NCBI RefSeq assembly: GCF_029168945.1
Contig: NC_083606.1
Coordinates: forward strand, 12,426,041 to 12,490,040
Origin: Cannabis sativa
Taxonomy: Eukaryota; Streptophyta; Magnoliopsida; Rosales; Cannabaceae
Direction: 5' to 3'
Length of the DNA: 64,000 bases
Shown here piece by piece: positions 1-12,125 of this stretch; position 1 is the first letter of the stretch; each line of letters opens with the position of its first letter. Under the pieces are notes generated by a model. The model was not told the DNA's origin. It searched no databases and saw only the letters and a program-made list of their open reading frames with translations. The translations under genes were made by a program, and so were the position numbers.

Positions 1-2043
1 GATTTTCCAAAATTGTGATGCCGTTATCCGAGTTAACTAGGAAGAACCAGGGATTTATTTGGTCAGATAAATGTGAGAAAAGTTTCCAAGAGCTGAAGCA
101 ACGGTTGATTACAGCTCCTGTTCTAGCCTTGCCATCTGATCAAGAAAAGTTTGTGGTGTATTGTGATGCATCAAGGTAGGGTTTAGGCTGTGTGTTAATG
201 CAAGCAGATAAAGTCATAGCCTACGCTTCTCGACAATTGAAAGATTACGAGCAGCGTTACCCAACTCACGACCTGGAACTTGCAGCAGTGGTGTTTGCCC
301 TTAAAATTTGGCGACACTACTTATATGGCGAAAGGTGTGAGATTTATACTGACCACAAGAGTCTCAAGTATTTTTTTCACTCAGAAGGATTTGAACATGA
401 GACAAAGAAGGTGGTTGGAACTAGTGAAAGACTATGACTGTGAAATCCTGTATCATCCTGGAAAGGCAAATGTGGTGGCAGATGCCTTAAGCAGAAAGGG
501 ACCTGATCAGATATCCAACATGGTCATGATTTCTCCTCAGTTAGCCTCAGAGATGACTATGGAAAACATTGAGTTGGTGACTGAGAAATTGTATAAACTA
601 ACACTTCAGTCAGACTTGTTGGAAAGAATCAGAGTGGCTCAATTAGAAGATCCTGAATTGGTTAAGATTCGAGAAGATGTCTTAGCGGGCAAAGCTAAGG
701 ACTTTTCAGCTTCTGACAGTGGAATGCTGTTGTTTAAAGCACGAGTATGTGTTCCTAATAACGCCAAGCTTAAGAAAGAAATTCTAGAAGAAGCTCATAC
801 TACCCCTTACTCATTGCATCCAGGAACCACCAAAATGTATCAAGACTTGAAACCCTATTTTTGGTGGTATGGGATGAAGAGGGATGTGGTGGATTATGTC
901 ACTAAGTGCTTAACCTGTCAACAAATCAAAGCTGAGCATCAACGACCGGCAGGATTACTTCAGCCATTAACACTTCCAGAATGGAAGTGGGAAGACATTG
1001 CGATGGACTTTGTGGTTGGCTTGCCTAGGACCACAGGAATGTACGACTCAGTTTGGGTTGTAGTGGATCGCTTTACAAAGTCAGCACATTTCTTACCTGT
1101 TAAGGTAACCTATACAGTAGATCAGTATGCTGATTTGTATGTGAAAGAAATTGTTCGTCTTCATGGGGTACCGAAATCTATCGTTTTAGATAGAGACCCT
1201 AAATTTACATCGAAGTTTTGGGTGAGTTTACAAAAGGCTATGGGAACTAATTTGAAATTCAGCACAGCCTTTCATCCTCAAACAGATGGGTAATCTGAAC
1301 GAACTATTCAAATACTTGAAGACTTGTTACAAGCTTGTGTCATGGATTTTGGAGGGTCATGGAGTAAATATTTGCCTTTGATTGAATTCTCCTATAACAA
1401 TAGTTATCAAAGTACCATAGGAATGGCTCCTTATGAGCTGCTCTATGGCAGAAAGTATCGTTCCCCAATTCATTGGGACGAGACAGGAGAACGGAAATAC
1501 TTAGGCCCTGAGTTGGTCCAGAAGACAAATGAAGCGATAGACAAGATTAAAGCTCGAATGCTTGCTTCTCAAAGCAGGCAGAAAAGTTATGCAGATCCCA
1601 AGCGACGGGATGTTACATTCCAACCTGGTGATCATGTCTTTCTACGAGTATCCCCAATGAAAGGGATCAAACGCTTTGGAAAGAAAGGCAAGTTAAGCCC
1701 TAGGTTTATTGGACCTTTTGAAATCCTGGAGAAAATTGGACAAGTTGCTTACCGGTTAGCCTTACCTCCTTCATTGTCAGCAGTGCATAATGTATTTCAT
1801 GTTTCCATGCTGAGAAAGTATGTGTCTGACCCAATGCACATTCTGAGTTATGAGATGTTGGAATTGCAACCTGACCTATCTTATGATGAACAACCAGTGC
1901 AAATTCTAGATAGGAAGGAAAAGGTCCTTCGAACTAAAACCATATCATTGGTTAAAGTACTCTGGAGGAATAGTAAAGTGGAAGAAGCCACTTGGGAGTT
2001 GGAGTCTGACATGAAAACTCAGCATCCAGAGTTGTTCAGGTAG
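1..2043 (+). pseudogene. Chromovirus (Tekay-like Ty3/gypsy) pol fragment: RNase H–integrase–chromodomain-like tail
   Basis: This is the 3' part of a retrotransposon polyprotein that enters from the left edge. The order seen is the end of reverse transcriptase/RNase H (to about 520), the integrase zinc domain (about 790–930, with the CLTCQQ pair of cysteines), the DDE core (about 990–1340), and a C-terminal domain ending in a chromodomain-like stretch (about 1790–2040, FHVSMLRKYV). The frame is broken three times. There is a TAG at 177–179, an extra T in the run at 371–377, and a TAA at 1291–1293 just before the catalytic glutamate region (HPQTDG, then SERT). The minus-strand element at 25807–30388 has glutamine at both stop positions. 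The fragment cannot make a working enzyme. The lineage is inferred from motifs and similarity to the nested element. Confidence 0.93.
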
Positions 2044-2065
2044 ATTTCGGGGGCGAAATCCTTTT

Positions 2066-2079
2066 AACGGGGGGATAAT
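2066..2079 (+). other. Polypurine tract of the left retrotransposon
   Basis: A G-rich run (AACGGGGGGATAAT) lies directly before the first base of the 3' LTR. This is where plus-strand DNA synthesis is primed in LTR elements. Its position between the pol stop and TGTAA supports the LTR boundary. Confidence 0.75.
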
Positions 2080-4003
2080 TGTAAAGACCGCATATGATTA
2101 ATGCTTTAAATTATTAAATAATTAGGATTTATAAATGAGAATAAATTAATAGTTATGAAATGCATATTTTGGAAATATATTTAATATATCATATATGTTA
2201 TTATGCTATTTTATGTAAATTACTCAATTTCTGCGATTGTGTTCGGAAGCTGTGTGTATATATATATTTAGAATATTTTGTCGGGGTGTTATAGTTAGGT
2301 TTCGTTAGTGTCGGGAATTGATTGGAATAAATTATGACCAAAATACCCTTGAAAACCTTTTCTTAAAACTATTGGTATTTATCTTCAAAAGTAATTAATT
2401 CTTTATTCCCTTTTGTCCATTAGTTATAATCAGCCCATTAGTTAAATATATTAATAATAGGTTAGATAAATTTTCTTTCTTTTGCTGAAAATGCCTAAAA
2501 AATCCTAGAACTTCACCATTCTTCTCAACCTTTCTCTCCTTCTTTCCTTTCTTTCGAACCACCAAGGGACCAGCTGGGGTGTGGGTTTCTTCTCAGCTTA
2601 ATTTTGTGAATTCAGAGGAATTTGAGTGCTTCAATCTAAGGTAGCATCTCTTGCTTTCCCTCCTTGTGTTTTATTTTGTGAATATAGGGGTTTTAGGTTT
2701 GAATTTATGAAGTTTGGAACTGTGGTGATGTTTGTTGTATGAGGTTATATTGTGAAAGTTGTGTGGTGATTATCTAAGTTGCTCTAAGCTGAATTGGTTG
2801 ATTATTTTAGTGTTTGGATAGAATTTGAGTTTAAGAGCTTAAGTTGGAGCTCTAATGGTGGATTGGAATTTTGGGGGAATTGTTGTGTTTTGTTGCTTGG
2901 GTTTGTTTCATTACAGTGTTTACAGGTATTCTGGAAGTTATTGGAGAGTTTGGGATTGAATTGAAGTGTGGGGATCGGTTTTAGGGTTCCCCGCACAGAA
3001 CCGGTCGACCGGTTCTGGGGGACCATTAGAACCGGTCGACCGGTTGGTACCCAGGAACTGGGGTTCCGGTTGGGAACCGGTCTGCCGGTTGGGACTTTTT
3101 CCCGAGCCCTAGTTTTTCCCGTTTTTAGGTAATTTAGGGTATTGGCATCCTATTTATCGATAGGGTTGAGCTTAGTTTCTATTTTAAATCCCCGATAAGT
3201 GTTTTAGCGTGTCTCTCATCGAATTTTGAACATTATAGTTTAGGGCCCTGTAAAGCGTCGAGCTGCGTTTCCACTCAGGCTGACCGGCACACTTGAGCAC
3301 GGAACGAGGTAAGATAGCGTAAGAATATATATATATATATATATGAATATATGCTTGTTTTAGTGATTTGCACTACTAGCACTAATATGAATGTGATTAT
3401 TAGGGTGTTAGTATAGTGTTGTATATTAGTGTGGTTACGGTGTTACCAACACGAGTACCAGGGGTACGTCGTGTTCGTGGTACAACACTTAGTAAATCCC
3501 GGGAGTACAGTTAGGACTCTACCAACACGAGTACAGAATTGGTACTTTAGTGCATTTGGTACAGTAGTCGTACTTCCCTTAAGAACGTTCTTATCCATTT
3601 GGTGAGCTTAATTATTGAGGGGCAATTTAATCATAAAGCTGGCATTGCATTATTTATATATATATATCTTGCATATCTTACTGAGTCTGTTGACTCATCA
3701 GTTTGCTACCTTGTGTAGGTAAAGGGAAAGCCAAGATGAAGGAACAGTGAGATGGAGCTCGGCAGTGATTGTACATATCGCGGCAGTGCAGCCTGGAGGG
3801 TTTCGATCTTTTTCTATTTTGGAGTCTGTATTTTGAGGTTGCATACTAGCGAGTTTTTAAAATAAAAATATTATATGTACATATTAGTAAAATACTTTTA
3901 AATTTCATTTTGATACTCGGGATCCCGACCCATAGGGTTATAAAGATATAATATATTAAAGTTATCTTTCAAGTTTAGTAAATATAGAAATACAGGCGTT
4001 ACA
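2080..4003 (+). repeat. 3' LTR of the left Tekay-like element
   Basis: The LTR begins TGTAAAG and ends GTTACA, giving the short inverted ends TGTAA/TTACA. It is 1,924 bp and starts right after the polypurine tract. The 5' LTR lies outside the window. Inside it are two perfect copies of a 16-bp palindrome and one degenerate copy (2999–3090), an AT dinucleotide run near 3324–3344, and imperfect direct repeats with 'accaacacgagtac' near 3440–3540. No open frame of note is present. Confidence 0.85.
2999..3090. repeat. Cluster of three 16-bp palindromes in the LTR
   Basis: AACCGGTCGACCGGTT occurs at 2999–3014 and 3030–3045. A degenerate copy, AACCGGTCTGCCGGTT, lies at 3075–3090. The perfect copies are self-complementary over all 16 bases. 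They sit in an otherwise moderate-GC part of the LTR, upstream of the presumed 3' end of the transcript. Confidence 0.9.
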
Positions 4004-4371
4004 AATTTGAGGACAACAGATTTTCTTTTCATTTGTAAAGCATGATAGCATTCTCGATAAAAGTGCTAAAATTTCCATATCATCTAAAAATATAATATTT
4101 TATTTTATTTTTTTTACACATTATTTTCAACACTCTTACTTCTAAAAATATCACAGTGAGTGATATGACACCCTTCAAGATTACTAGTACAAATATATTA
4201 TTTGTTTTAATTATAAATTGTATAATTTTATATACTTTAATTTTTGTTTAGAAAATAAATAGCATCAATGTCATTGTATGATATCAATATAAATTCGTAG
4301 AATGACATGCATTCTTCTCTAATGGTATAACACCTTCAAATTTTTCCAACTAAGCTGTCGACCTTAACAAG
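4004..4371. other. AT-rich intergenic stretch
   Basis: No coding or RNA gene is visible. The last eight bases (4364–4371, TTAACAAG) are the left target duplication of the adjacent hAT element. Confidence 0.6.
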
Positions 4372-4679
4372 CTGTGGCGAACTCAAGATTTAAAGTGAGG
4401 GGGCGTAAATTTATTTTTATAAGGCAATGGGGCAAAAATAAACTTAAAAAGATAAAAAATAATATAAAAATGCTCTTTATGGGAGTTGAACCTATTAACC
4501 TCTACCCTATATATAATCTGGTTTAAATTACACTAAAGTTAATATTATGTCTATAAATTTCACTTTTTATTACAAATATTTGTCGTAACTAACTAAATTG
4601 CATATATATTTTTTTTTTTCTGATTTTTGTTTTTAGGAGGACAACTGCCCCGCCTCGCCTACATGTGAGTCCGCCCCTG
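4372..4679. mobile_element. Non-autonomous hAT element (MITE-like), 308 bp
   Basis: Flanked by a perfect 8-bp duplication, TTAACAAG (4364–4371 and 4680–4687). The left end (CTGTGGCGAACTCA) is a diverged inverted copy of the right end, whose reverse complement is CAGGGGCGGACTCA. An 8-bp duplication and CAGGG-type ends are typical of hAT transposons. It has no transposase frame. Confidence 0.85.
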
Positions 4680-5064
4680 TTAACAAGTATTCTCTAAAAT
4701 TTAACCATTAGAGATGCTCTGAGGTACCTTGAGGTGGCAAGCACCACAAAAGGTGACATACTACTATCAGTGCAATTCAATATTGAATCTCACACATTAT
4801 CATTTAATAAAGTATATTGGAAATTGGTAACCAATCACAACACGCCATTGGTATACTGAAAAATGTATTGCCACGTCACAGGTCAGAGTCTTCTATTAAA
4901 CGTGGCAAATAACTATTGGCTAATCTGCGTGGAGGCGCTAGCACACACTTAACAATGCTAAATAACTTCAAAACTAAATAAATAAAAACAGAAGAAAAGG
5001 ATCGTATAAGAGAAGAATAGCGCAGAGCGGTTGATCTCTGGGATTGAAGAAAGAAAGATCAAAG
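4680..5064 (+). promoter_or_regulatory. OS9 upstream region and 5' UTR
   Basis: About 380 bp lie between the hAT target duplication and the OS9 start codon. An AG-rich segment from about 4985 to 5064 is probably transcribed leader. I could not pick a single convincing TATA box. The upstream part has weak similarity to small dispersed repeats. Confidence 0.4.
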
Positions 5065-8012
5065 ATGAGAGTAGCGCTCTTCCTTTCGATTTCATTTTCT
5101 CTGTTTCACTTTCTCTTAGCCGAACAAGTCTTACAGTTTCACGTCGGAGGTAACACTCAGTAACCCTATTCTCAGTTTGTCTTTTTCATCTAAATTTGGG
5201 CCATTTGGGGTTCAAATTCTGAAACCCATCTTCGAATTAATCATGCCCTTTTATCTCTTTCAATTACTATATTTATGTATAGAATAAGGTTGTGAATGCC
5301 ATATTTGATGTTTAATTAACTATATGTTGATTATTATCTTTAAAAAAATAGGTGGCTCATTTGCTCGAAGCTCTCGTGAACCAAAATACAATATCAAATT
5401 TCATTCTGAAGACTCACCATATCATCCTGTATGTTTCTATTATTATTATTTTTTCTTTTCTTTTCTGGGATCTTCTGAATGTATGATTTGTAGTTCTATG
5501 TGTTAATTAGTTTAGATACTAGATTGATTCAATTAGTGATTTTATTGATGTTATGGGAATGGAGTTTGTATTTTGAGATTCAAGATTCTCCCACTTTAAT
5601 TATTTATTAAGCTTTTCAAAGTTCTGGGCAGTGTAACATTGTAGTGAAAAGGCTCGAAACTAGAAATATTGTTAGCTTTTCAATTTTCAAGGTTTTTGAT
5701 TTCTCAGGGGATCTTATCAAGCTATGTGCTAGAATTTCTTGTTTCCTAAAGATCTTGGTGTTCAATGGGAAGATTAGAATTAAATCAATTGGATAGTATA
5801 CATTTTTTGTAATAACTTTAATATACATGTCAATTGGTAACATGATGCACATAAACTGCAGGAAGATGACCAAGAGTCTGTGGTGATGCCCAATAACAAT
5901 GGGCAGAATTACTTATGTTACTTACCTAAGGTAGAAAAAGTCAAGAGTGGAAAGACGGTTACGCAGCATAATATCAGCAGCATGATAGTAGAGAGTGAGA
6001 AAAGGATTAAGTTGAAGACACCAGATGAGTTGCTTGAAGAACTCAGGGATCGATGCTTTGTTAGAGTAAGTACTATAAGTCGTGAAATTACTTTGAAAAT
6101 TCGTGATTCATTTTAGCATTGTTTTAATAATGAACTTATAAACGTAGTTCTTGAATATAAAACGCACAAATGCATACCACAATGTCTTTCTAAAATCTGC
6201 AATTATGCCCTTATAAGTGATTGTAGCTCTTAGGGAACATTTGGGAATGCTGGATAGGACATGAATGAGACTGGATGATTTTATCATGAGATTTGGTAGA
6301 ATATATTGGAAAAATTAGCCCAATCTTTAAACTAATTCATCGACTAGATAATTTTATTTCATTACGAAATCCGAGATAATTTTTCCCAGCAATATATTTC
6401 ATCTTCCCACACACACATATATGAACATATGAAAAGTTGCATTAAAAAAATATAGCATATTGTATGGTAATGACTTTCAATTTTTGAATTGGCATTTCTA
6501 GTGATCTGATAATTTTTTTTTCAAATGGATCACGATTGTGGAATATACATCTAACATTTATTCATGGGTGAATATTGACTTACAGTACCAATCCATGTAT
6601 ACCTGACAATAAATTGCAAACAAACAGCTCTTCTTAGCCCTCTTATTTGGTCAAATTTCATGTTTGGAAATAGGCAACTCACTCATCTTCTTTTTCTTTT
6701 TAATCTTACTTGATAATTATTTCCTATGTTATCCTACTTTACGCACCAATCGAGACCTTAGTTACTAATTTTACCTATTCTCCATTGCAGCAAGAAGGTT
6801 GGTGGTCATACGAATTCTGCTATCCAAAAAGAGTACGGCAACTTCATTTGGAGGAGGAAAAGGTATTTACTATTTAGGCTACCAGCCTATGTCATGTTTA
6901 TTGTCGTCCTTTACATGTATCTATTGGAGGGAAGGGGAGGGGGTATTGATGTTGACACACACATCTTCTGATGCATTTATCCACTTTAGTTGCACAGCTG
7001 ATCTTTTGTGTTGTAATTGTTATCCCACTACTAGTTGTGTGCTTATGATGCTCTTACCTCAGAAACCTACAATTGATATGTCTAAGATGAAGTCTAAATG
7101 CCAGTAGTAGCCTTGTCCATGTTTAAAATCGGTCAGAACCAGACTATACTGATAATAATGGTATTGGATATTTTTTTCATTTCAGGTAGTTCAAGAGTTC
7201 ATTCTCGGTGAGTATGATGCAGAGGCTACAGCCGCTTACAATCAGAATCTCTCAGACATATCAACACTTAAGGACCCTCGCTCAAAAGATGCATCCCAAA
7301 GGCAGGATATTCTTAAATATTAAAATGAAGAAGTTTGAGATAGTGTGGATTTTGAGATAGATGATTTTTTTTTTTTGTGGCAGAGATAGATGATTATTAA
7401 TTACTTGTATGTTTGTGTTCTTCTAGGTATCATGCTCATCAATATACAAACGGAACCTTATGTGATCTTACAAATCAACCACGAGAGACTGAGGTACAAG
7501 GATGGTGTTACATTGCTGTATACTATACAACATCTTTTCTGTCTCTAATGTCAAAATTATTCTTATAATCATTTGCAGGTAAGATTTGTATGCTCAGAAC
7601 CGAGAGCTATGATAAGTTCCCTTACAGAGCTATCTACTTGCAAGTATGCACTTACAGTTCGAAGCCCAATGCTGTGTCAGCATCCGTAAGTCCCGCCCTC
7701 CTCTCTCACTCTCTTTGTGTATATATATATATATGGTATAACTAGACATCAATAAATGACTCATATTTGTTGATGCGAACACGTGATTTGCATTCCCTCA
7801 TCTTATTTTTCTGATCATCTTGTGATAAATGACATTAACTGGCTCTATTTTGAAATGGCAGCTTGTTTCAAGCTGAGAGACCAGTGTGGTACACCATTCA
7901 CTGTAACGAGCTTCCTAAGGATAAGGAAACTAGAGTGGCCGAAGAGTTCCAGAAGAGTAAGCAGATTGTTACAGTTGCTGAGGACGAAGATACATCTAAC
8001 GATTTGTCTTGA
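5065..8012 (+). CDS. OS9: OS-9 homolog, ER-associated degradation lectin (8 exons, 292 aa)
   Basis: Exons: 5065–5149, 5352–5428, 5862–6065, 6791–6862, 7186–7301, 7427–7493, 7579–7685, 7862–8012. They join in phase to 879 nt including the stop. The protein opens with a signal peptide (about residues 1–19). It then has a mannose-6-phosphate-receptor-homology domain with the tryptophan pair W126–W127 and likely sugar-contact residues Q139, R209, E224 and Y230. Paired cysteines frame the domain. The known Arabidopsis protein is of similar length. OS-9 lectins read trimmed N-glycans on misfolded proteins in the ER lumen and pass them to the HRD1–SEL1L/HRD3 ubiquitin ligase. Intron 5 has a GC donor (AAG then GCAGG at 7302) and an AG acceptor; all other introns are GT–AG. 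The sequence has no HDEL-type tail. The start is the first ATG and gives a clear signal peptide. Confidence 0.95.
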
Positions 8013-8540
8013 CCGACATAAAACAAATGTGTATACACACACAAGATCTTTGCTGATGTCAATCAAAATGAGGCCTACATAATTTGTAGTTGTCTTACTT
8101 TTCAACTAGACAGATCCTATATATTTTCAGGATTTGTATAACCTGTCTGTGTAGTATGTAGTTGCCATTTATTTGAGAGATCATTTTGAAAGAAGAAACT
8201 AAGTAGAGTTGTACATGAAAACCGATGCTTGTCAATCTATGTTGCCCATTTGGCCAGAAAAATATGTGCTTGGTTTTGGATATGTAGTCTGTAATTTTGT
8301 CACCTGGCCTGAGCAATTGGTGGAACTAACAAAAAAAAAAAAAAAAGAAATAGATTACAAGATGGGTATTTATTTATTAATATCTAGATATATAGCTGAG
8401 TTATTAGTTATTTCTTTGGAGGGTGTGGTTTAGAATAAACAAAATGATTCATGAAAAGGTAACTTTGTCCACAGCTTTGACTTGGGATTAGGCAATGGAG
8501 TTTTTGCAGCTTATCCAAGTGACAATATAATCCACAATTG
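8013..8540 (+). other. OS9 3' UTR and downstream spacer
   Basis: Contains the probable 3' UTR of OS9. There is a 16-bp A run near 8331–8346. Short open frames here have no recognisable features. The exact cleavage site is not determined. Confidence 0.45.
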
Positions 8541-8559
8541 ATCATAATCCACTTCGTTG

Positions 8560-8950
8560 CCATCTGCCACTTTTCCAAGACAACTATGGATGCTGCTCTT
8601 GATAATGTTAAGGGACGTGCGGTTTGGGTACGGTGGTCGGGGATGAGGCAAGATTGGCATCGGCTATTTGGCGGAGTGAAAGGTTTCAGGCTTTTTCGAG
8701 CCAGAAATTATGGAGGCTCTTGCTTTTCGAAAAGCAGTGATTCAATGTTGGCTTCTTGGTTTGATAAGGTTCGGTTTGAGTGAATGCCAATGCATTATTC
8801 TTAAACTTATTAATTATGCTCCCTTCATCCCTTGGATTCTTACTTGGGAGTTGTACAGTTGTACTTAAGTATATTATTGTCTTGTACATGTTTTATGGTT
8901 GTGGACCTTTTGTATTGCTCTAAAGCAATTAATATAGTATCTCATACTTT
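8560..8950 (+). mobile_element. Decayed LINE tail with RNase H-like remnant
   Basis: Read with frame changes, 8600–8790 gives fragments resembling the RNase H domain that ends many plant L1-type elements: an alanine-rich 'EALAFRKAVIQC' stretch followed by 'FDKVRFES'. The 3' flank (8880–8945) has the T- and A-rich tail sequence usual for such elements. It is too damaged for a firm family call. An open 81-codon frame over the same bases is probably chance. Confidence 0.5.
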
Positions 8951-9073
8951 AGGCTAAATTTGGAAGAAATTGTATTTAGTTTATTTTATTTATTTTAATT
9001 TTAATTTTTTATTTTCATATTCGTTAAGATATACCTATTTTTATAGATAAGGTCTTCATTATATCCCTTAGGT

Positions 9074-9572
9074 CAGGGACGGACCCATTAAGATTGATGT
9101 GGGGGTTATAGCCCTACTAACAAAAATATTGCCTTTTAAAAAATTAAATGTAAATTTTTTAATTTAATAATTATAGGCCTTTTTTTTTTTTGAAGAAAAG
9201 CGTACATGCATTAGATTGAAAAAAACTGTCAGACCTCACGGTCATTACAAAGTATAGTTTCGGGCATAGAGGATAGTGGCACAAAACCGAACCTCTGGTG
9301 AGAAAACGCCCACTTGGCCACATTATGGGCCATAAAATTACATTGTCTACTAACATATTCAAACATACAACCGATAAAGAAAGGGGAGGTAATTTTACAA
9401 AAGGAGACGAAGTTATCAAGCTCCCACCAGGACTCCTTCCCAGAGCCCCCATAAATAGTAGAAAAGCCCCCATAAAATTAGATAAATTTGGTAAAAGTGA
9501 TTATAATGCAGTTATAAATATTTTTTTAGGATAAATAAGCCCCACAAAATAAAAATTCTGGGTCTGTCACTG
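9074..9572. mobile_element. Non-autonomous hAT element, interrupted by a LINE tail
   Basis: The ends are CAGGGACGGACCCA and, inverted, GGGTCTGTCACTG. The flanking 8 bp (ccttaggt and ctttagat) match at 6 of 8 positions, and both mismatches are transitions, so the duplication looks aged. A relative without the insertion lies at 56090–56307 and aligns on both sides of the LINE insertion. Confidence 0.75.
9179..9450 (-). mobile_element. 5'-truncated LINE (L1-type) 3' end inserted in the hAT
   Basis: On the minus strand it ends in an A tract (plus-strand T run at 9180–9192). Before the tail it encodes a segment like the end of a plant LINE RNase H domain (CNFMAHNVAKWAF, followed by LSSMPETILCND). 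Comparison with the sister hAT at 56090–56307 shows this block as an insertion. I could not define a clean target duplication. Confidence 0.7.
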
Positions 9573-9682
9573 CTTTAGATTAATATAAATCATGTGCTAT
9601 ACTTACGTAGAGGGCAAGAGTATATTAGGCAATCTAAAAGTAGGTAGATTTTAACAAAATATAATGTAAGGATATTTTTAAT

Positions 9683-10075
9683 TAGGCTAATTAGTATTTT
9701 TTTTTTCTCTAACTTTGACATGTACCAAATCATGCCTTTGAATTTTTTTGGTCGTTAAAAATTCTTTCTGAACTATTGAGATTGTTAGATTTAAGGACTT
9801 TTGTCTAATTTCATTTAATTTTGTTGTTTCAGTGATTGTTTATATACTAAACCATGCTCCATAGACTTTGATATCTACCAAATCATGTCCCTTAAATTTT
9901 GATATGTACTAAATTATGCCCCCTGAACATTCATCCATGTTAGAATTTTTTTACTAAAATTAGATAAAAGTTCTTAATCTAACAATCTTGATAGTTTAGG
10001 GAGAATTTTTAACCGCTAATGAAATTTAAGATACATAATTTAGTAAATATAAAAAATTAATGATTAAAAAAAGGA
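9683..10075. mobile_element. Old foldback MITE, copy 1
   Basis: Starts TAGGCTAATTAG and contains long inverted arms of the type 'actttgacatgtaccaaatcatg'. It matches the cleaner copy at 35343–35744 over most of its length. The right arm is eroded and lacks the terminal AATTAGCCTA, so the right boundary is approximate. Confidence 0.75.
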
Positions 10076-11339
10076 ATGTATTCCTCAATTTATGTTTTAT
10101 GTTTAGTGGTTAACTTTCCTAATTGTATTAGAAATCTCATTTTGACTGATGTCAATCTTTATTGGTATCTCTACGGACCTGGCGCATCTATCAAAGTTTC
10201 TTGCTCAGAAGTGTTTCATAAATTATTTCTCTAAAAAAAATAAATAAATAAAGGAGAAAAAAAAAAAAAAAACTATATTATGTATATACATATATGTACA
10301 AAAAGGGTATATATTCTAGAGGTGTTGGAACAAGATAAAAGACCTTCACCGCAAGACCAAAAAATGTGGTGGTAACGTGAGATTGAAGGAAACCTAAATT
10401 ATACATTTTTATTTAATTTAATTTTTGAGGGTGAGGAAAGCAAGGAAAGGGTAAGACAGCTAGAAAAGTAAGAAAGATACGTGACAACATCTTAAATATT
10501 CTAATAAAAACAATTCATATTTATTATTAGTATTTCTTGCAAAGCAAACAAAGCTTGCCTCTTCTTCTAACTCTTATTCCTTGCCAACTATCACAACTGA
10601 CAACCGCTACTAACGCTTTCTGAGATCGGCAGTTAAGAGAGTCCCACCATAGTTCGTTACCTTTTTTTTTGGGTTCACGTGCTCTCTCTCTCTCTTTCAT
10701 CCTTATGTGGGTCCCACTCAATCACTACACTATAGTGAGCTACTGGCCCATATTAAACAATATTTAATTTATTTTTTTCTAAAGGAAAATTTACAAAAAT
10801 ATTGAAATTTGGGTTAATTTTTACAAAAATATTGTCACACGGCATTTTTTTCAAAAATACTGTGTTTTTATAAAAATACCAGTAAAACACAAAGCAAAAC
10901 AACTCAAAACAACAGTAGAACACCAGTAAAACACCAGTAGAACACCAGTGAAAACTTAACACAGCATACTGCAGTATGAAACTTATAAAAAAACACAGTA
11001 AAAAAGTAAAAAATATCACCTAGCAATATTTTTGTGAAAAAATGATAAAAGTTAGTATACCATGTAAATTTTCCTTTTCTAAATTACACGTAAATATGTA
11101 AATTTAACTCTCAATTATATATAAATACTTAAATTTATTAAGTATATTTATCACAGTAATAATTATATTTTTAAAATTTCTATAAGTGACTTATCATATT
11201 CCTATTAACTTTCTGTATGTAAATTAATTTATAAATAAAAATAAAATTTAATGACCTAAACTAATTAGAGATCGTCACGTGGCTATTGATTTCACACTTA
11301 ACCGTCATGTACCTATATAAATTTTGGAAATATAACTTG
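10076..11339. other. AT-rich intergenic DNA with a short-repeat array
   Basis: No supported gene. 10780–11060 holds an unnamed repeat with 'acaaaaatattg' ends and an internal array of about 11-bp units (aacaccagtaa type) near 10885–10950. Related sequence lies at 34110–34310 (inverted) and 55730–55990. A CT run lies at 10681–10696. Small frames are chance. Confidence 0.55.
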
Positions 11340-11344
11340 AGTAT

Positions 11345-12125
11345 TGTTGACCGAGATTTTCGGCAACTATTAAAATATAATTATAATATTGAGCTGTAAG
11401 AAAGTGAGATGAGGATTTTTACGTGGTTGGGGCGTTAATGAGCCTTAGTCCACGAGTCTTTGTTATTAATGGATGTATTTAATACAGATTCCACACTTGA
11501 GGGAATGTTACCCTCATAAATACAGAGAATGTTCTTGGTGAGTATTTGCTCTTCTTGCTCATATGCAACCCAAGATTCTCTACCCCATTGAATGAGCTTT
11601 GAGGGGGTATTTATAGTGTTTTGGTGGGGTAATCCCTAGAATTGTTCTTACAAACGCATCTGTAAGTATCCATAAAGTTGGGTATTCCCAATGAATATAC
11701 CATGGGTGATGCATGGTCAAATCCCTAGGTGCCGTAGGGTTTTTATGAGGAATGTCCTTTTTGCCTTGTGATTGACGTGACTCTTCGCAGAGTAGCCGTC
11801 GCTAGACTTAAATGATCATTACTGTGGCGCTGCTGTTTGGGGGTTGTGCCGTCAGACTTTATTGCGTGTTGCAGTCCCAACACGCTTCCTCCCATGCGGC
11901 ATTAAATGCGACTTGATTGCTCAGGAGAGGCCTGACACATCCCAGAGAGGCTTCATGCTATGCGAGCTTCCGGGAGTACCTTGTGCTCCGGGTGCCTCCT
12001 CCGGGACCTATGCCCAGGGTGCTTCCTTGAGGCATACAAAGACTTTATCAAATATTTACAAGTTATCTGATCCACGTGTCCCTGTTTAACTGGTCCACGT
12101 ATTTTGGGCGAAATAAGGGGCAACA
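11345..12125 (-). repeat. 3' LTR of the Tat element (left copy)
   Basis: 781 bp, intact, TGTTGACCG to GGGGCAACA in window orientation. The target duplication AGTAT lies immediately outside. It matches the two pieces 22893–23344 and 33159–33487 almost base for base. Confidence 0.95.

Noticed and set aside
8538..8783. An 81-codon frame after OS9.
   Set aside because: Better explained as an out-of-frame shadow over a decayed LINE RNase H segment. No start context, conservation or domain supports it.
11844..12089. An 81-codon frame repeated at 33206–33451.
   Set aside because: It lies in both copies of the Tat LTR. The repetition reflects the LTR pair, not a duplicated gene.
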